Of a DNA stretch of 64,000 nucleotides, positions 33,401 to 45,167 are shown one piece after another. The stretch spans positions 11,228,744-11,292,743 of the forward strand of contig NC_081548.1 of NCBI RefSeq assembly GCF_901000735.1, given 5' to 3'. Each line of letters starts with the position of its first letter. The stretch's first letter is position 1. Made by a program: the position numbers and the translations under genes. The notes under the pieces were generated by a model that saw nothing but the letters and a program-made list of their open reading frames with translations, was not told the origin of the DNA and did no database searches. The stretch is from Corylus avellana (Eukaryota > Streptophyta > Magnoliopsida > Fagales > Betulaceae).

Positions 33401-34702
33401 TGCACATCTGTTAGCTCCCCTACTGTTTGCAAGAAGAAGCATGAAAGTCATTCAGTAGCAGTTACATGTGTACAGTCTGCTTCTTCATCAGCTCCTGTGG
33501 CGACTACAGTTGATAATGCTCGGAATGATGCTGTTATTGAAACTTTTAGCATGTAAGATTCAGCCACTTTTACTCGTTATCAGTTTTCATTTTATTGCTC
33601 TGGTGCATTCTTTGGGTGATTACTAGTGATAATTCAAGGAATGGTGCTGGTAGTGAAATTTTTAAGCATGTAAAATCAGACACTTTCCCTTCAGCTTCGG
33701 AGCGTTGTGATGCGTGTCTGATTTCTAGCAATGCTGAGCTTGAAGCTTAGTGCCCCCTGCTGATATTTCGTTGATCATTGAAGATTGAGCATGAATGTTT
33801 CTGATAGGTTGCTTTGGTGGTGTTTGTTTCAGATTTGGCGGAACTCCATTTAAAAGAAGTATTGAATCCCCTTCAGCATGGAAATCCCCTTGGTTCATCA
33901 ACTCTTTTCTGCCTGGTCCAAGGATTGATACTGACATAACAATTGAGGTATCACAAGTTCTGATTCATAAGTATTTTCGTAAAGTATATGGTTTATGGTT
34001 CTTTTATTGATATTTGCTATTTCCTCCAGGATATGGGGTATTTTATGAGCCCAGGAGATAAAAGCTTGGATGCCATTGGGTTGATGAAACAGATAAGTGA
34101 GCACAGTGCGGCTGCATACGCCAATGCCCAGGAGGTTTTGGGAAATGAAACTCCAAAAACATTACTAAAGGAAAAATGCACCAACCATGGAAATCTGGAC
34201 CAAGAAAACAATCATGTACCACATAACCATACTGGGAGCCGTTCCCATTTGGCTCCAAATGTTCTGGTATGACAAGTTTTGCTTAAGTTTCTCCATAGAA
34301 GTTTTTTCATAACAAATAACTGGCGCTAGTAGGGCAGTATGGTAGGCTAGCAATGCTCCATTTTAGTTATTTTCCACAAAAATGGTTCATTTGCAGTACA
34401 TTCATAAACATGATGGAGATGGTTAATACGAATTCAATAAGCTACAACTATTATTTTGCTTTTGCTTTTGTTTTTGTTTTTATTTTTTTTCATATTTGTA
34501 ATTCTTGTATCCTATTAATAGATTCCTTGAAATATATCATAAAATCCGCTGAATAGATTATTTTGAAATCTTGCAGACAGAGCGTCGCATCCTTGACTTC
34601 AGTGAATGTGGAACACCTAGGAAGGGAGCAGAAAATGTGAAATCCTCAAACGGTATAAGCTTGTCAAGTCCGTCTTCCTATCTGTTAAAGGAATGCAGAT
34701 AG
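27427..34702 (+). CDS. R1R2R3-MYB transcription factor (MYB3R1/4-like), complete
   Basis: This is a nuclear factor of the plant MYB3R family, which binds MSA elements and controls G2/M genes. I spliced 11 coding exons, all GT-AG and phase-consistent: 27427-27503, 28049-28103, 28299-28356, 29724-29818, 29947-30050, 30508-30636, 30865-32674, 33206-33552, 33833-33947, 34030-34266, 34577-34702. The product is 1050 residues. R1 (about 37-87), R2 (89-139) and R3 (141-190) each keep three Trp: 40/60/79, 92/112/131 and 144/163/182. The long exon 7 encodes a Ser-rich middle with SP/TP sites and a basic PSILKKRHREFLSPLSDRR segment. Exons 9-10 carry the conserved KSPWFINSFLPGPR and GYFMSPG blocks, typical of activator-type MYB3R1/4. 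The length is near that of Arabidopsis MYB3R4. The start fits the family N-terminus. Confidence 0.95.
29229..29366 (-). mobile_element. 5'-truncated L1-type LINE tail in MYB3R intron 3
   Basis: An exact 18-bp direct repeat (29229-29246 and 29349-29366, GGGCCATATGCTATTATT) flanks about 100 bp. On the minus strand that insert reads like the end of a plant L1 LINE: ACTTGGATTGTGCCC, then CTTTTTAATGAA, then an AT-rich tail. A long target duplication plus a tail-only insert is the mark of target-primed reverse transcription. It is harmless here, deep in an intron. Confidence 0.6.
30185..30546 (+). repeat. Duplicated intron/exon segment inside MYB3R (decayed exon copy)
   Basis: The segment 30185-30322 is a diverged copy of 30410-30546, which covers the end of intron 5 and the start of exon 6. 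The upstream copy keeps a TTTTAG acceptor (to 30283). It is followed by a decayed version of the exon start (30284 to about 30326) that still reads HLNPAINKEA, but the first conserved Trp codon is lost. The duplication ends before the rest of R3, so the copy cannot replace exon 6. Confidence 0.8.
33159..33182. repeat. CT microsatellite before MYB3R exon 8 (haplotype 1)
   Basis: A run of about 12 CT units lies 23 bp upstream of the exon 8 acceptor. The other haplotype has a longer run at 49672-49704, so the marker is polymorphic. Confidence 0.9.
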
Positions 34703-36565
34703 CTATGGCTAAAAGCCTTTCACTGTCATTATTTGAAGTCGATATATACATATTGTTCTTCCTCTCTCACTGTTGCACTTCTTGATTTTGATTAATTGAT
34801 AGAAGGTTCAAGTTCAATGTACTCTTTAGATTATGTTACCTCATTTTTCAAGCGGACCGTATGCCTCTTAATGATCACAATTGGGAATTCCATTACAAGA
34901 TAATGCATCTGCACATCACATTACCCAGCAGATAATATGCTATTGCCTAGATTTCACACTCACCCACCCCCCATCTCTCAAGACAAAACAAAGTGCTCTT
35001 CGGAAAGGCAAAGATTTGTATCCTGGGTTTCAGTTAAACTAGCAGATAAGCAAGGATTTGTTCGTTGACTTTGGATTCCAGCATTTTACATATGATGTAT
35101 TATTTGAAACTTCCATTTTCCACAGCTTCAATCAGATCAAAGCTTTTTAATGTAGATGATATACAAAATTCACGTGAAAGTTCATGTACGTTCAAAAGTA
35201 TACAGGATCATGTTTTTTTTTTTCAAAAAAAAAAAAAAAAAAAAATTATATTAGAGGTGACTAACAATCAGCTGTAGATAAATCATATTAAGTTATTTAA
35301 CATCGCTGTGAACACCCTGCCAATTTCATGAATACTCAAATTAAGATCCAGAGCTCCAAAAGACCCAGCCTCGTGGATCTTTCATATACAATGTAAGAGA
35401 TTCTCGGTCGTTTATTATAGAACACCAACTTGAGACTTATATGTTGTAGTTTTTTAACGGTTTAAATTTAATTCTAAATTTTTTAGGAGAGAGAAAAAGA
35501 ATAAAGTTAAATTTGGACGTTGAAAAATTAGAGCACATATGTTGTATATTTTTTTATTGTGCCTAAACTAAAATCATCAAAATCTCCATTGAAATTGAAG
35601 TATTTACTGAAAGAACAGGTTTGAAGTTCCTTTTTCACCAATTTCTTATCACATACCCGGCACACTCTTTTAATGCATTTCATGAAAGGCATATTGATCC
35701 CATGGGTCATAACTCCACCCATTCAAATAAATCTAACAAGTTTTGAAATTAGGAACAAAACCCATCGTTTATTGCTATGCAGTGTCTCTTCCACTTCTAC
35801 CATAATGCCAGGATTTTTTAACTAGGATAACCTTTCTATACACGAATTAGAGGTTTTTTTTTTTTTTTTTCGTAGACACCCGAATCAAGCCAAAAAAGTT
35901 TATAAAAGTGCAAATTTATTGCCCCTACATAGTGGTACAATAGGACCGATATAAATTGCCATATTAGATTAGTCATTGATTAAAAAAAAAATAAAAAAAA
36001 TAAAAATTCAAAGATGACACATCAACGTTGTAAAATACACCACAATCACAATTATTGATAAACGTCTTTATGGTCAATAAACGACTAGTTATTTAAGCCC
36101 GGACGCCCCCCCTAAAAAGGAGAACCATAGATTTGAATAATGAAGCCCCTAACTCATAGCCGAAGAAAAAGCCACCCATTCTCTTTTCTTTTTCCTATCT
36201 TTGCCCAGAAATAAGCTCCCCCGAGCACTTCAAACTGAATTTTAAATTTCAATTTTCCGCATCTATTTCTTACATTTCTTGGCAAGGAAGTAGAGGATAA
36301 AAGAAACTCTTCCAGAGCAATATGAGCCAGTGAGAGCAAAATCTTCCTCATACAAGCTATAAAAATAACTTGTCCAAAATTTCTAAGCTTCATATAAAAT
36401 CTCTTCAACAATCCTCAATTATCAAACACCACCATCTTTCAACCCCTCAGTATTTTAGAGGGCAATTATTGAAACAAAAATAGTTAAATATAAAGAGTAG
36501 ACGGATATGGCAAGACCTTAGAGATTCTCACTAGAAGAATGTTGCCTATATATATATATATATAT
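34703..36565. other. MYB3R-AAT intergenic region (haplotype 1)
   Basis: This holds the 3' ends of the two convergent genes. It contains an A20 run (35228-35245), a T run (35855-35870), and an invariant block (about 35640-36480) with no visible difference from the other haplotype. Within that block a minus-strand frame of 79 codons from an ATG near 36393 to 36154 is open and identical in both haplotypes, but matches no family I know. Confidence 0.5.
36154..36393 (-). CDS. Possible small protein (79 aa), unrecognised
   Basis: An open frame of 79 codons starts at an ATG near 36393, with an in-frame TGA shortly upstream. The predicted peptide begins MKLRNFGQVIFIACMRK, has a hydrophobic/basic helix-like first half, a TSLPRNVRNRCGKLKF middle and a basic end. 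I recognise no family. It lies 155 bp downstream of the AAT stop on the same strand, so it could be AAT 3' untranslated sequence, an independent short gene, or chance. The only support is perfect identity with the copy at 52684-52923. Confidence 0.2.
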   Translation of the reverse strand: MKLRNFGQVIFIACMRKILLSLAHIALEEFLLSSTSLPRNVRNRCGKLKFKIQFEVLGGAYFWAKIGKRKENGWLFLRL

Positions 36566-36650
36566 TCAGACAACACCAGTAACAGCTGCATGAATTGCGT
36601 CCGTAAGATGAGGGATTGTCCTAGTGCTAAGACCTGCCATGCTAATCCTC
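36566..36650 (-). CDS. Aspartate aminotransferase, last exon (haplotype 1)
   Basis: This 85-bp exon is the same as exon 12 of the complete gene at 53122-57231. It encodes the C-terminus from RISMAGLSTRT, including the conserved Arg, to the stop at 36566-36568. One intron base later the contig ends in the N gap. Exons 2-11 of this haplotype are missing, and exon 1 resumes at 37063-37302. Confidence 0.92.
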
Positions 36651-36651
36651 C

Positions 36652-36751
36652 NNNNNNNNNNNNNNNNNNNNNNNNNNNNNNNNNNNNNNNNNNNNNNNNN
36701 NNNNNNNNNNNNNNNNNNNNNNNNNNNNNNNNNNNNNNNNNNNNNNNNNNN
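36652..36751. other. Assembly gap 2 (100 N)
   Basis: By comparison with contig 4 (53208-56673), the gap stands for about 3.5 kb holding AAT exons 2-11. Here the two sides do belong together. Confidence 0.9.
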
Positions 36752-37062
36752 CAATATCAATATAAAAAAAAAAAAAAATAGAGCCAAACGCACTGTTTGG
36801 CCGCTGAGAAAATATAGAATAGCGTGAGAAATTCATCAAAGAGTTTCGGTGATCACATGGCCTTCAGCGATTGCGATCAACATCCATAAACCGAAAAACA
36901 GATTTTCCATCACAAAAACTTACTTCTAGGTATCACACAGAGATATGTAGAACTCTATTTTCAGGAGGATAAACACAAAAACACGCTCGGCAACATTTTC
37001 TACTATTTTTCCTCAGTTTTCTCTGAGCTAAACAGAGAGAGAGAGAGAGAGAGAGAGAGTAC

Positions 37063-37302
37063 CCCGAGGATGGGATCTTCGGGAGCACGAACAACGTGAG
37101 CGAAAACGGAATCGGCGTGGAAGCCGGAGGTAGGAGAGGCAGAAACGGTGTCGTTAAGATTCTGAGAGTCCATCGCAGGCAAAGCGTCCACAAGGTGTCT
37201 GACCAGAGCGTTCAACCTCCGATCACTCGCTGAAATAGCAGAGGAAGGAGAAGAAGGAGAAGCAATACTATGGGCGTCGGGTGACGTTAACTGTGGGCGC
37301 AT
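37063..37302 (-). CDS. Aspartate aminotransferase, first exon (haplotype 1)
   Basis: This is the 80-codon first exon, identical in structure to 56992-57231 with two residue differences (position 41 Leu versus Ser, position 50 Asn versus Lys). It carries the PTS2-type sequence RLNALVRHL. The donor GTAC is followed directly by a CT microsatellite. Confidence 0.92.
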
Positions 37303-37500
37303 CTTAGTCGCTCTCCCAAGCTTTAAAATACAATACGCCTTTTAGTTTCTCTTTTGGTAAGTGCGGGATCGCGTGCTCGACGTACAGTAGGATGCATTTT
37401 ATTAAGCGGGTTAGGTCTCAATGCTGCTTACGCGGCGACTGATGGAGCCTGTCACGTGGTGACGTGTTTTGATCATGTGGGCCCGTTCTATTACAGTTCC
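37303..37500 (-). promoter_or_regulatory. AAT promoter region (haplotype 1)
   Basis: The sequence upstream of the ATG contains a G-box CACGTG (37453-37458) next to GACGTG, and a TGGGCC word just beyond. G-boxes and TGGGCC (site II) words are common plant promoter elements; their use here is inference. Confidence 0.4.
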
Positions 37501-39111
37501 TTTTTTTTTTTTTTTTAAGAGGTTAGAAAATCCTCTTTTTGAGCTAGACAAGAATGGCTAGAATATAAGAAAAATATATAATATTTTTTTTTTATATTTC
37601 TTAATTATAGTTGATATCGAAATATTCTCTATTTATGGATTGATTGTAATCATATATTGTAATTGTAATCAAATTAAGGGGATTTGATTACTATATTTAT
37701 ATTTAGACATTACCCTATAAATAGGAATTATTGTATTATAGGCAAATCAAGTTAATGAGCACAATATAGTCCTTAGGGATTATTTCAAGTGGTGAATGTA
37801 GGTGTCTAACATCGAACCACCGATAAAGTTCTCTCTTGTTTCCGCTCATATTCCCCCATATTCATTATTTCAACAAGAATGATGATTTGTGATTTTAAAA
37901 GTTATTTCATTGTTGAAGTGGCACCAAAAAATTAAAAAATAAATAAATAAATAAGAGTGACTTATACAACTTCTCGAAAATATTTAGAAAATTGACTTGT
38001 AATTTTTGGAATCGGTTATTAATTGCTGCATGTGATTTAACTATTTTATTTTTATCTATTTATATTTCATTTTGTATTGCAAATAATACTTTTAAAATAA
38101 AAATAGTACTCCTATCTAACTTCTGTCCAAAAAATTGACGAAAGTTCACATCAACTGAATAAAAGTTGACATGTGGCAATTAAAAAATAAAAAAATAAAA
38201 AAATAAAACCCTTTGAAAAAAATGAGATGGTCAACCAGCTATCCCTATGACCAGACGACTCTCATAGGTCTTAGGGTGACTCGCCACTCGTGTTTGGCAC
38301 GAATATAAATATAAAATTATTTATACAAGATAAAATATAAATCCATCATATAAATAATATTTTAACAATAATAATGAAATTATTAAAAATAATCTTATTT
38401 TGAGGAGATACCTTTTCTCTTTTTCCCCGAATTCCATTCTTTGAACAACAATTTTCTTTCTATTTTTCTCTTTACAAAAATAGAAATACAAACATTTTTG
38501 TTTTCACAAACCCATAGAAGCATGATGTTGATCCTGTTGAGTGTTGATGAAGGCTCAGGAACTGTTACAGAGTGACGTAATGGGACCACTTCAAGGATTA
38601 GGCATGGCGCAACACGTGGTAATCCGTTTTAGATCATACTGTCAACGGTGGCACGTAAGTCGAGGCTGAGTTGCCGTCTTCTCTGACCGTTTCAGTATGC
38701 AACAAATCGGATACGTTTGTGATACGAAAATGGTAGTACGTTTGTTCACGTATCCGATTTGTAAGAAGTCTAATTACCCAAAATAGTTAGAAGTCTCTAA
38801 AAAAACATATTCTTTAAATTATTATTTTTAAATTTGACTGTTTTCATATGTTATTCTTAAATTTGACTGTTTTTATTTGAACAGAATATTCTTTAAATTC
38901 AATACACCTTTCTTTATTTATACAAAATCATTCCATGTGGTGAGTTACAAATAATTATTTGAGATTTAAAAAGTGACTAAAAATTTGTGGTAAGTTAAAA
39001 ATGCAAATAGGTCTTTGAATCGAACTTTTGTCCATAATTGACAAAAATTGTCATGGGCAGCAATCATATTTGTAACAAGTGTTGCTTCTAATAACAAACA
39101 TAAAAGAAAAA
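37501..39111. other. Intergenic, no supported gene (haplotype 1)
   Basis: AT-rich DNA. It holds a perfect 15-bp inverted repeat (38702-38716 and 38748-38762, ACAAATCGGATACGT) with a 31-base spacer. A minus-strand frame of 64 codons at 38395-38589 recurs in the other haplotype but resembles nothing known. Allelic copy: 57432-59032. Confidence 0.4.
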
Positions 39112-39858
39112 TGTAAAGTCCACATACCCCCTTAAACTCCTAATTGACAATGTCCCTCCAAACTTTTAATTGTGACAATGTTCCTTCCAAACTACCAAAA
39201 CATTGTCAATGTCCTTCCAAAACTAGCAATAAGACAAAAATGCCTCCATAAATTTCTCAATAAGACAAAAATACCCCTTTAAATTCAATAATAATAATAA
39301 TTTTTTTAAAAACCGAAAAATTTTAATTTAAAAATAATATTTAAAAAACAATTTTTTTTTAAAAAAAAACGAAAATTTTTAATTTTAATTTTTTTTAAAC
39401 AGAATTTTTATTTTTATTTTTATTTAAAAAAAAAACCGTTTTTTATTTAGTTTTTAAAAATGAAAGTTTTTATTTTATTAAACAAAAATTTTTATTTTTT
39501 TTTAAACGTAAATTTTTATTTTAAAAAAATTATAAAACTAAAATAAAAAATAAAAAAACTAAAATTTTCAATTTTTATAAATAAAAAAATGGAATTTTTT
39601 TTAAATTTTTTTTTTTTATAAAATGGATTTCTTTTAAAAAAAAAATTAAAAAAATTTGGCAACCTCTTGGATTTTTTGTTTGTTTGTTTGTTAGTTTTAG
39701 GTTTTTTCTAGAAGTTTTCGTATTTTTGTTTTTATTTTACTAAGGGTAATTCTATCATTGGGGGGAACATTGACAATTTTTTGTAGTTTTTTTTTTTTTG
39801 GGGGGAGGGGGGACATTGTCAATTGGGTGGTAGTTTGAGGGGAATATGTGGACTTTTC
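39112..39858. mobile_element. MITE-like inverted repeat with A/T-homopolymer core (haplotype 1)
   Basis: The ends are inverted copies: AAAGTCCACATA with AATTGACAATGTCCC on the left, GGGACATTGTCAATTG with TATGTGGACTTTTCC on the right. About 350 bp between them (39296-39660) is almost only runs of A and T broken by single C or G. No coding capacity. Allelic copy: 59033-59777. Confidence 0.55.
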
Positions 39859-40085
39859 CCAACGAAAAATACAAAAATATGAAAAAGAAAAATGGGGATG
39901 CTTGGATCACTCCCTTTAGCTGATCTAGGAGTGGTTCCGCAATCCCCAATGGCAATGAGTGTGGTTTTGGTCACACCTATTTATGATTTTTAATCAATAT
40001 CATAAGAAGTCTTGAGAATTACAGTCTTTCCCATCAACAATATTTTTGTGGAAAAACAACTCTCATGGTCCGTTTAGTGCACAAG

Positions 40086-41044
40086 TGTGATGCCCCAAAT
40101 ATTGAAAACCCGAAATGCATTTCCTTATATAGGTGTTAATCACTTTTACAATCTATTCACTCTTACAAATTTGTTTAAACCTTTTTAGTTAAAAAAACTA
40201 AAATATCCAACTTTTAATTTCGGACTAAACGTTCGACCCTGGATCACTGAACGTTTGAACATAACCCTAGCACAAACGTTCGACCCTGGACTACAGGAAC
40301 AGTCGACCTACAACCTTAACACTGTTGGGTAATAGTATACTGAACATTTGAAGCATTACCAAACGGTCGAAGCTAATCTGAAAAGCAATTTAAATCTACT
40401 ATCCACATTACCCAGCTTTATCCATCCATCCCTCCCTTATCTTTCACCCCTCACCCCTATACTTCACCAACCCTATACTTAGGGGGAGAAAGACAGGATT
40501 TTAAGGTTGTTTTGTCATCTTCAAGGTAAACCTTAATACATTAAGCTTGTTTCATATTGTTTATATGATTTTCATGTTTCTTACAAGTTTTAATGTGCTA
40601 TGATGAGTTTGTATAATTATTTTCTTGAAAAAACAAAAAGTTTTTTCAAATGTTTTAAACCACTTCTTGTTTTCTTAGATTATCATGTTGTTGTAGTTTA
40701 TTATGTCTTCATGTCCTATTAGGAGCCTATGATGAGATTTGCTACATTCTGATTTAAAAATAAGAACCTTCCATACATTCTGGCATTTTGACCAAACGTT
40801 CGACTTCAGGTCCGAACGTTCGACCATGAGCCCGAACGTTTGGACAGTGTTCAGAATGAGTAATTAGGGTTTTGTGACCTTCTATCCAATTTGATTCCCA
40901 ACTAGGATTTTATGTGTTTAAGATATATTATCTAGTACTGCAAATAACATTAGAATATGTTTCGAAATAGTAAAAATTCAAGATGTCCAAGGATTTGAGC
41001 GAGCAGACAAGGTAAGTAAATACTTACAACTGCTTTTAATAAAA
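40086..41044 (+). repeat. LTR-like repeat, family B, left part (haplotype 1)
   Basis: This is a diverged relative of the family A repeat at 4141-6092. It starts TGTGATGCCCCAAAT. A cluster of AACGTTCGAC-type words (about 40227-40380) and a second cluster (about 40795-40850) occupy the same relative places as the CpG words of family A. It is interrupted at 41045 by a 4.1-kb inverted-repeat element and resumes at 45168. Confidence 0.5.
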
Positions 41045-41899
41045 TGAAAAAATTACACTTTACCCTCCAAAGTTTGGAGCAATTTTCAATTCGACTTCCA
41101 ATGTTTTAATTTTTGCGATGCACCCCCCCCCAAACTTCCAAATTTTTACAATTCGACTATTCCATCAGTCAAAGCCGTTTTGACTGACGGAACAGTAATC
41201 ACGTGACTCGCACGTGATCACTGTTGACTTTTTTTTCCCCAAAATGCCCCCTCCGATCACTCTCTCACTCTCTCTCTCTCTCTCTCTTATTGAACCAATG
41301 AGTCCAATCCAAATCCAAATCAAAGGGGTTCTACCAGGTGTTTGACGAAGATAAGGTTGATTGACTGACCATAAAGAAAACATGTTGGGCTAATTAATTA
41401 CAAATCAAGGGTCTATCGACCCCAAGGGGGCTGAACTCCTTGGTTCGTCAATATTGAAACCGACTATCATCAGCTGTTGGTATGAGCTAAGTATTGAGTC
41501 TATTGACCTCAAGAGTTTGATGCTTAGCCCTACTCTATTTGGAATAGAGAAGGTGGTTCAGCACTTAGCTAAGTGCCATAATCGTAGGTGGTTAAAACCA
41601 TGGATTTTGCAACCTGTTTCACTTCTAGAAAATGAGACATTTTTGGCTGTTAGTTGAAGGGGAAGCCCCATGGATTTGGATCCAAAATGGGCTGGTGTTT
41701 AGATGTATTTCAAAGAGGGTAGGAGCATAATAAGTGCTAAAATATACATATTTTAGCTCGTTAATCTCTTAGTCGTGTTATTTTGTGATGCTTTGTTTCC
41801 TTTTTGTGTTTTCTGTGTTTTTCTAGGTTTTTGAAGAAAATGAAGCAATTCTGGAAAGTTACAAGCTTAACGGGCAATTTGGGAAAAGCTGGAGCTGTA

Positions 41900-42081
41900 G
41901 GATCGATCGCAGGCCAACTTAAGCTCGAGCGCAACACACCTAGGCTCAAGTGAATTAGCGCTCGAGTGCCAGAGCTAAGGATCGAGCGTCAGCAGTGACC
42001 GCTCGAGCGCAGAAGAGGAACGATTGATCGCAGGAATGCGCTCGAGTGCACAATTCTAGGATCGAGCGCTCTCGAGCGCCC
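41900..42081. repeat. CTCGAGCGC motif cluster (haplotype 1)
   Basis: About ten variants of GCTCGAGCGC, GATCGAGCG or GATCGATCG occur within 180 bp, upstream of a TATAAATAG box (about 42199). The allelic copy (61822-62020) has roughly 20 bp more, adding extra motif copies. Confidence 0.7.
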
Positions 42082-43460
42082 AGATGCTGCCATACTTCCT
42101 ATTCCACTTATGATTAGCTTTTCAAAGTCCTAATTGGACTAGAAGTTAGACCTTCGATTTTATTAGGTTTTCTAGAGCTTCTAAGGTTTTCCTAAGCCTA
42201 TAAATAGAGCCTCACAGAAAAATACACAATTCTAGAAAGGAGAATTTGGAGCTACTTCTAAGAGTCGTTTTCGGTTTCTTCTTTTCTTTTATTTTATATT
42301 ATTTTATTTTTAGTTTTATTATGTCTAGCTAAATATTTTGTTAGGGGCTAGATTGAAGCCTTAATTATGTCTTTTAAGGATTTCAATATTAGCGCCTTTG
42401 TTACAATAATATTTTGGTTTATTTAAATTGATTAATTTCTAGTTTACTGAATTCCTCATATGCATATGGTATGAATATGTTAATTAAGTCAATTTGGATG
42501 ACTGAATCTTGGGCTTAATAGAGTAACAAAAGAATCTCATCACAGGTTCTTGACTTAATCAACATGGGGAACTGGGAGGAGATACCATGCCCTAGGCTTC
42601 ATGTGTTTGTCGATTTCCATAGATTTATAATTTCCTAAAGAATAACTTAGTAAATGCCATGCAAATCCTTTAGGAAAGAAAATAATTAGAGTAGATGTCA
42701 TGCCTAATTCGTTGTTTAGGGAGATCTATAGCTTAAGGAGTAGATACCGTGCCTTTAGGTTGACAAGCATTAAATATACCTGTATGATTGGAACATTGGT
42801 ATATTGTTATTTTAATTAGTCTGATTAGTGATTGATATCAAAACTCTAACATTTTCTTTATTATTTCTTTTTCAATATTTCAATTTGTGACAATTCAAAT
42901 ATTTTAATTTGAAAATCAATTTTAAGCAAAAATTACCAATCATCGTGGGAATGATCTCGTACTTGCTATCTATACTATTGTTTTGATCTTGTGCACTTGC
43001 GAGTAAAACATACCAAATATTGTTTATTAATTAGGTAGTATTTGGCACAACAGAGCCCAGGGTGCCAATGTTTTAAGTATGAGAAGGTTCCTAATGTGGT
43101 CTTTTTAAAGCAAAAATATATCAATAATAAATTACAACTCGCAATAGGACGAATTTTTGTAGGATAAGGCTATAAAGAGGCTGTCGAACGCCAAAGATTG
43201 CAAGGGTGTTGTTATCAAGTTTTTCAAGATTAACTCTAACTTAATTAGAAGAAGTTTGATTTGATTTTCTTTAAAACTAAATTAAATGCATAAAAGTAAA
43301 GACATAAAAATAAAGATAGTAATGAGAGGTAGAATAGGGGGTTGAATTTACCACTAACTTCATAACAATGGTCAATCATAAATTAATAAAGAAAATTAAT
43401 AGAATGCATGATATAGGGCTCGCCCGACTCGAGTAGTCAAGAAAATACCATCATTTAAGA

Positions 43461-43683
43461 AATAAGTATAATCCATCTTTGGTTGGCACGGACCGTCCAC
43501 CTAACCACTAAGATGTGGTACGATCCGTCTTCCCTAGGTATGGACTATCTAATTCCTTAATAGGCTACACACAATCAATGAATAAGCATAACTCATCTTC
43601 GGTTGGCACGAATTGTCTACCTAAATTACACTAAAGTAGGGTGTAGTACAATCCGTCTTCCTTAGGCATAGCCTATCAAATCC
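43461..43683. repeat. Imperfect tandem repeat, two units of about 105-120 bp
   Basis: Units at 43461-43580 and 43581-43683 share AATAAG(T/C)ATAA, CGGTTGGCACG, GTAC(G/A)ATCCGTCTTCC and TAGGCAT-like words. The same pair is seen in the allelic copy (about 63388-63605). Confidence 0.7.
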
Positions 43684-45167
43684 TATTGATCACGTGTCAC
43701 TTAAAATCGTTGTATAACAATTATTTATATAATCACAGAAAATAAGAATGATTGAATTTAATCAATATAAAAGACTTTCTACGACAAGATAAGAATTTCA
43801 TAATGATTGAATATAAACATTAAAAGCAATTCTCACAGTTATACAACCATCATGCATATAAAAAAACCCAAATTGAAATAAAATTAAACCATTGTTACTT
43901 GGAAAGGGCTATAGCAACACCTAATTATAGAATTAGCAGCTCATGGTGGTGCTAGAATGGCCTCCTGCCATGTTCATCTTCTCTTCAACTCTTCAAGCCT
44001 CCAAGAAGATAATTTGTATCTAAAACTAAGCACACATTCTCTTGAAGCTTAGGGATCTATTTATAGGAAGCAAACAAGTCCTTGAAGCCCTAGAAATCCC
44101 AGAAAAAATTGTACTTGAGTCTCCTAGTCAAATTAGGAAGCAATTCTAGTACAAATGGGAATAGGATTCGTCCAGATTTACGTTCTTTTATTGCGAGACA
44201 ATTTTGGCATAGCAAACTTTCGAATTAGGAAAATCCTATTTCACAATGATTTGTAGTATTTTGAGTTAGGTTTCCAATGCCACTAGAATCACTGCAATCC
44301 GATACTTGAGCAGAACGTTATGATCAAAATATGGAAACATATTTAGAATCCAAATTTGAATCTAATCTGATTTTAACTCCAATTAGAGAAATTTCGATTT
44401 AATCATTCCTTGATTTGATTAAACTTAACCACATCATTTAAGTCATCTATTATGATTAGTTAAGCTTAATCATATCTTCTAGGTCTTCTCAAAGTGTGCT
44501 TTAAGCCCAAAATTAATGGAATTAATTGCATATTTATTTAAAACATGAAAACAATAAAACAACACAAAATTAAACAAATAACAATGTTAAGGAATTAATA
44601 TATGCGAGTTAAGAGGCTTGAATGTGCAACATTCAGTGCTTATTAGTTCCCTATGGTGATTGACGGAGGATTTTTCAGTGTCTCAGTTTTTGGTGAAGGT
44701 GGATTACCATAAGTTTGTTTAAAGGATTTATAGAGATTACCTCCCCTACAAAGGGGTTGAAGATGATGCCTCAAAGCATATAGCTAGCCTTCCGTTCATT
44801 ATCAGATAGGATCACACTAAGCGTAGGCTCTTTCCGAATCTGATCTAACCGAAGAGCTTTCCCCTTATCGTATTGAACTTGAATAAGGCAGTTTCCCACT
44901 AGCCGCTTGAATCCAACAACACACACACACACACACACAGAGTGATCGGAGCTTGGAATGGGGGGCATTTTGGGGAGAAAAAGACAATAGTGATCTTGTG
45001 CGAGTCGTGTGATCATTGTTTCGTCAGTCAAAACGGATTTGATTGACAGGATGGTCGAATTGCAAAAATTTGAAAGTTTGGGGGGATGCATTGCAAAAAT
45101 TGAAACATTGGAGGTTGAATTGAAAATCACCCCAAAATTTGGGAGGGGGGTAAAGTGTAATTTTTCC

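Larger units (their letters stand above)
41045..45167. mobile_element. 4.1-kb element with terminal inverted repeats (Mutator-like?) (haplotype 1)
   Basis: The ends are TGAAAAAATTACACTTTACCC and its inverted near-match GGGTAAAGTGTAATTTTTCC, with inverted similarity continuing for about 200 bp. An 8-bp TAATAAAA duplication flanks it (41037-41044, 45168-45175; a ninth base mismatches), inside a family B LTR-like repeat. I recognise no transposase. The interior holds two promoter-like LTR-like segments in opposite orientations (TATA words near 42199 on + and 44058 on -). The TIR length suggests a Mutator-like carrier, which is inference. The allelic copy starts at 60978 and runs off the window. 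Confidence 0.55.

Noticed and set aside
41454..41657. 67-codon frame present in both haplotypes
   Set aside because: Inside an inverted-repeat element, no family match, and few differences are expected between alleles anyway.
44771..45130. 119-codon minus-strand frame crossing a CA microsatellite
   Set aside because: The frame runs through the terminal inverted repeat and a simple repeat, and shows no known domain.
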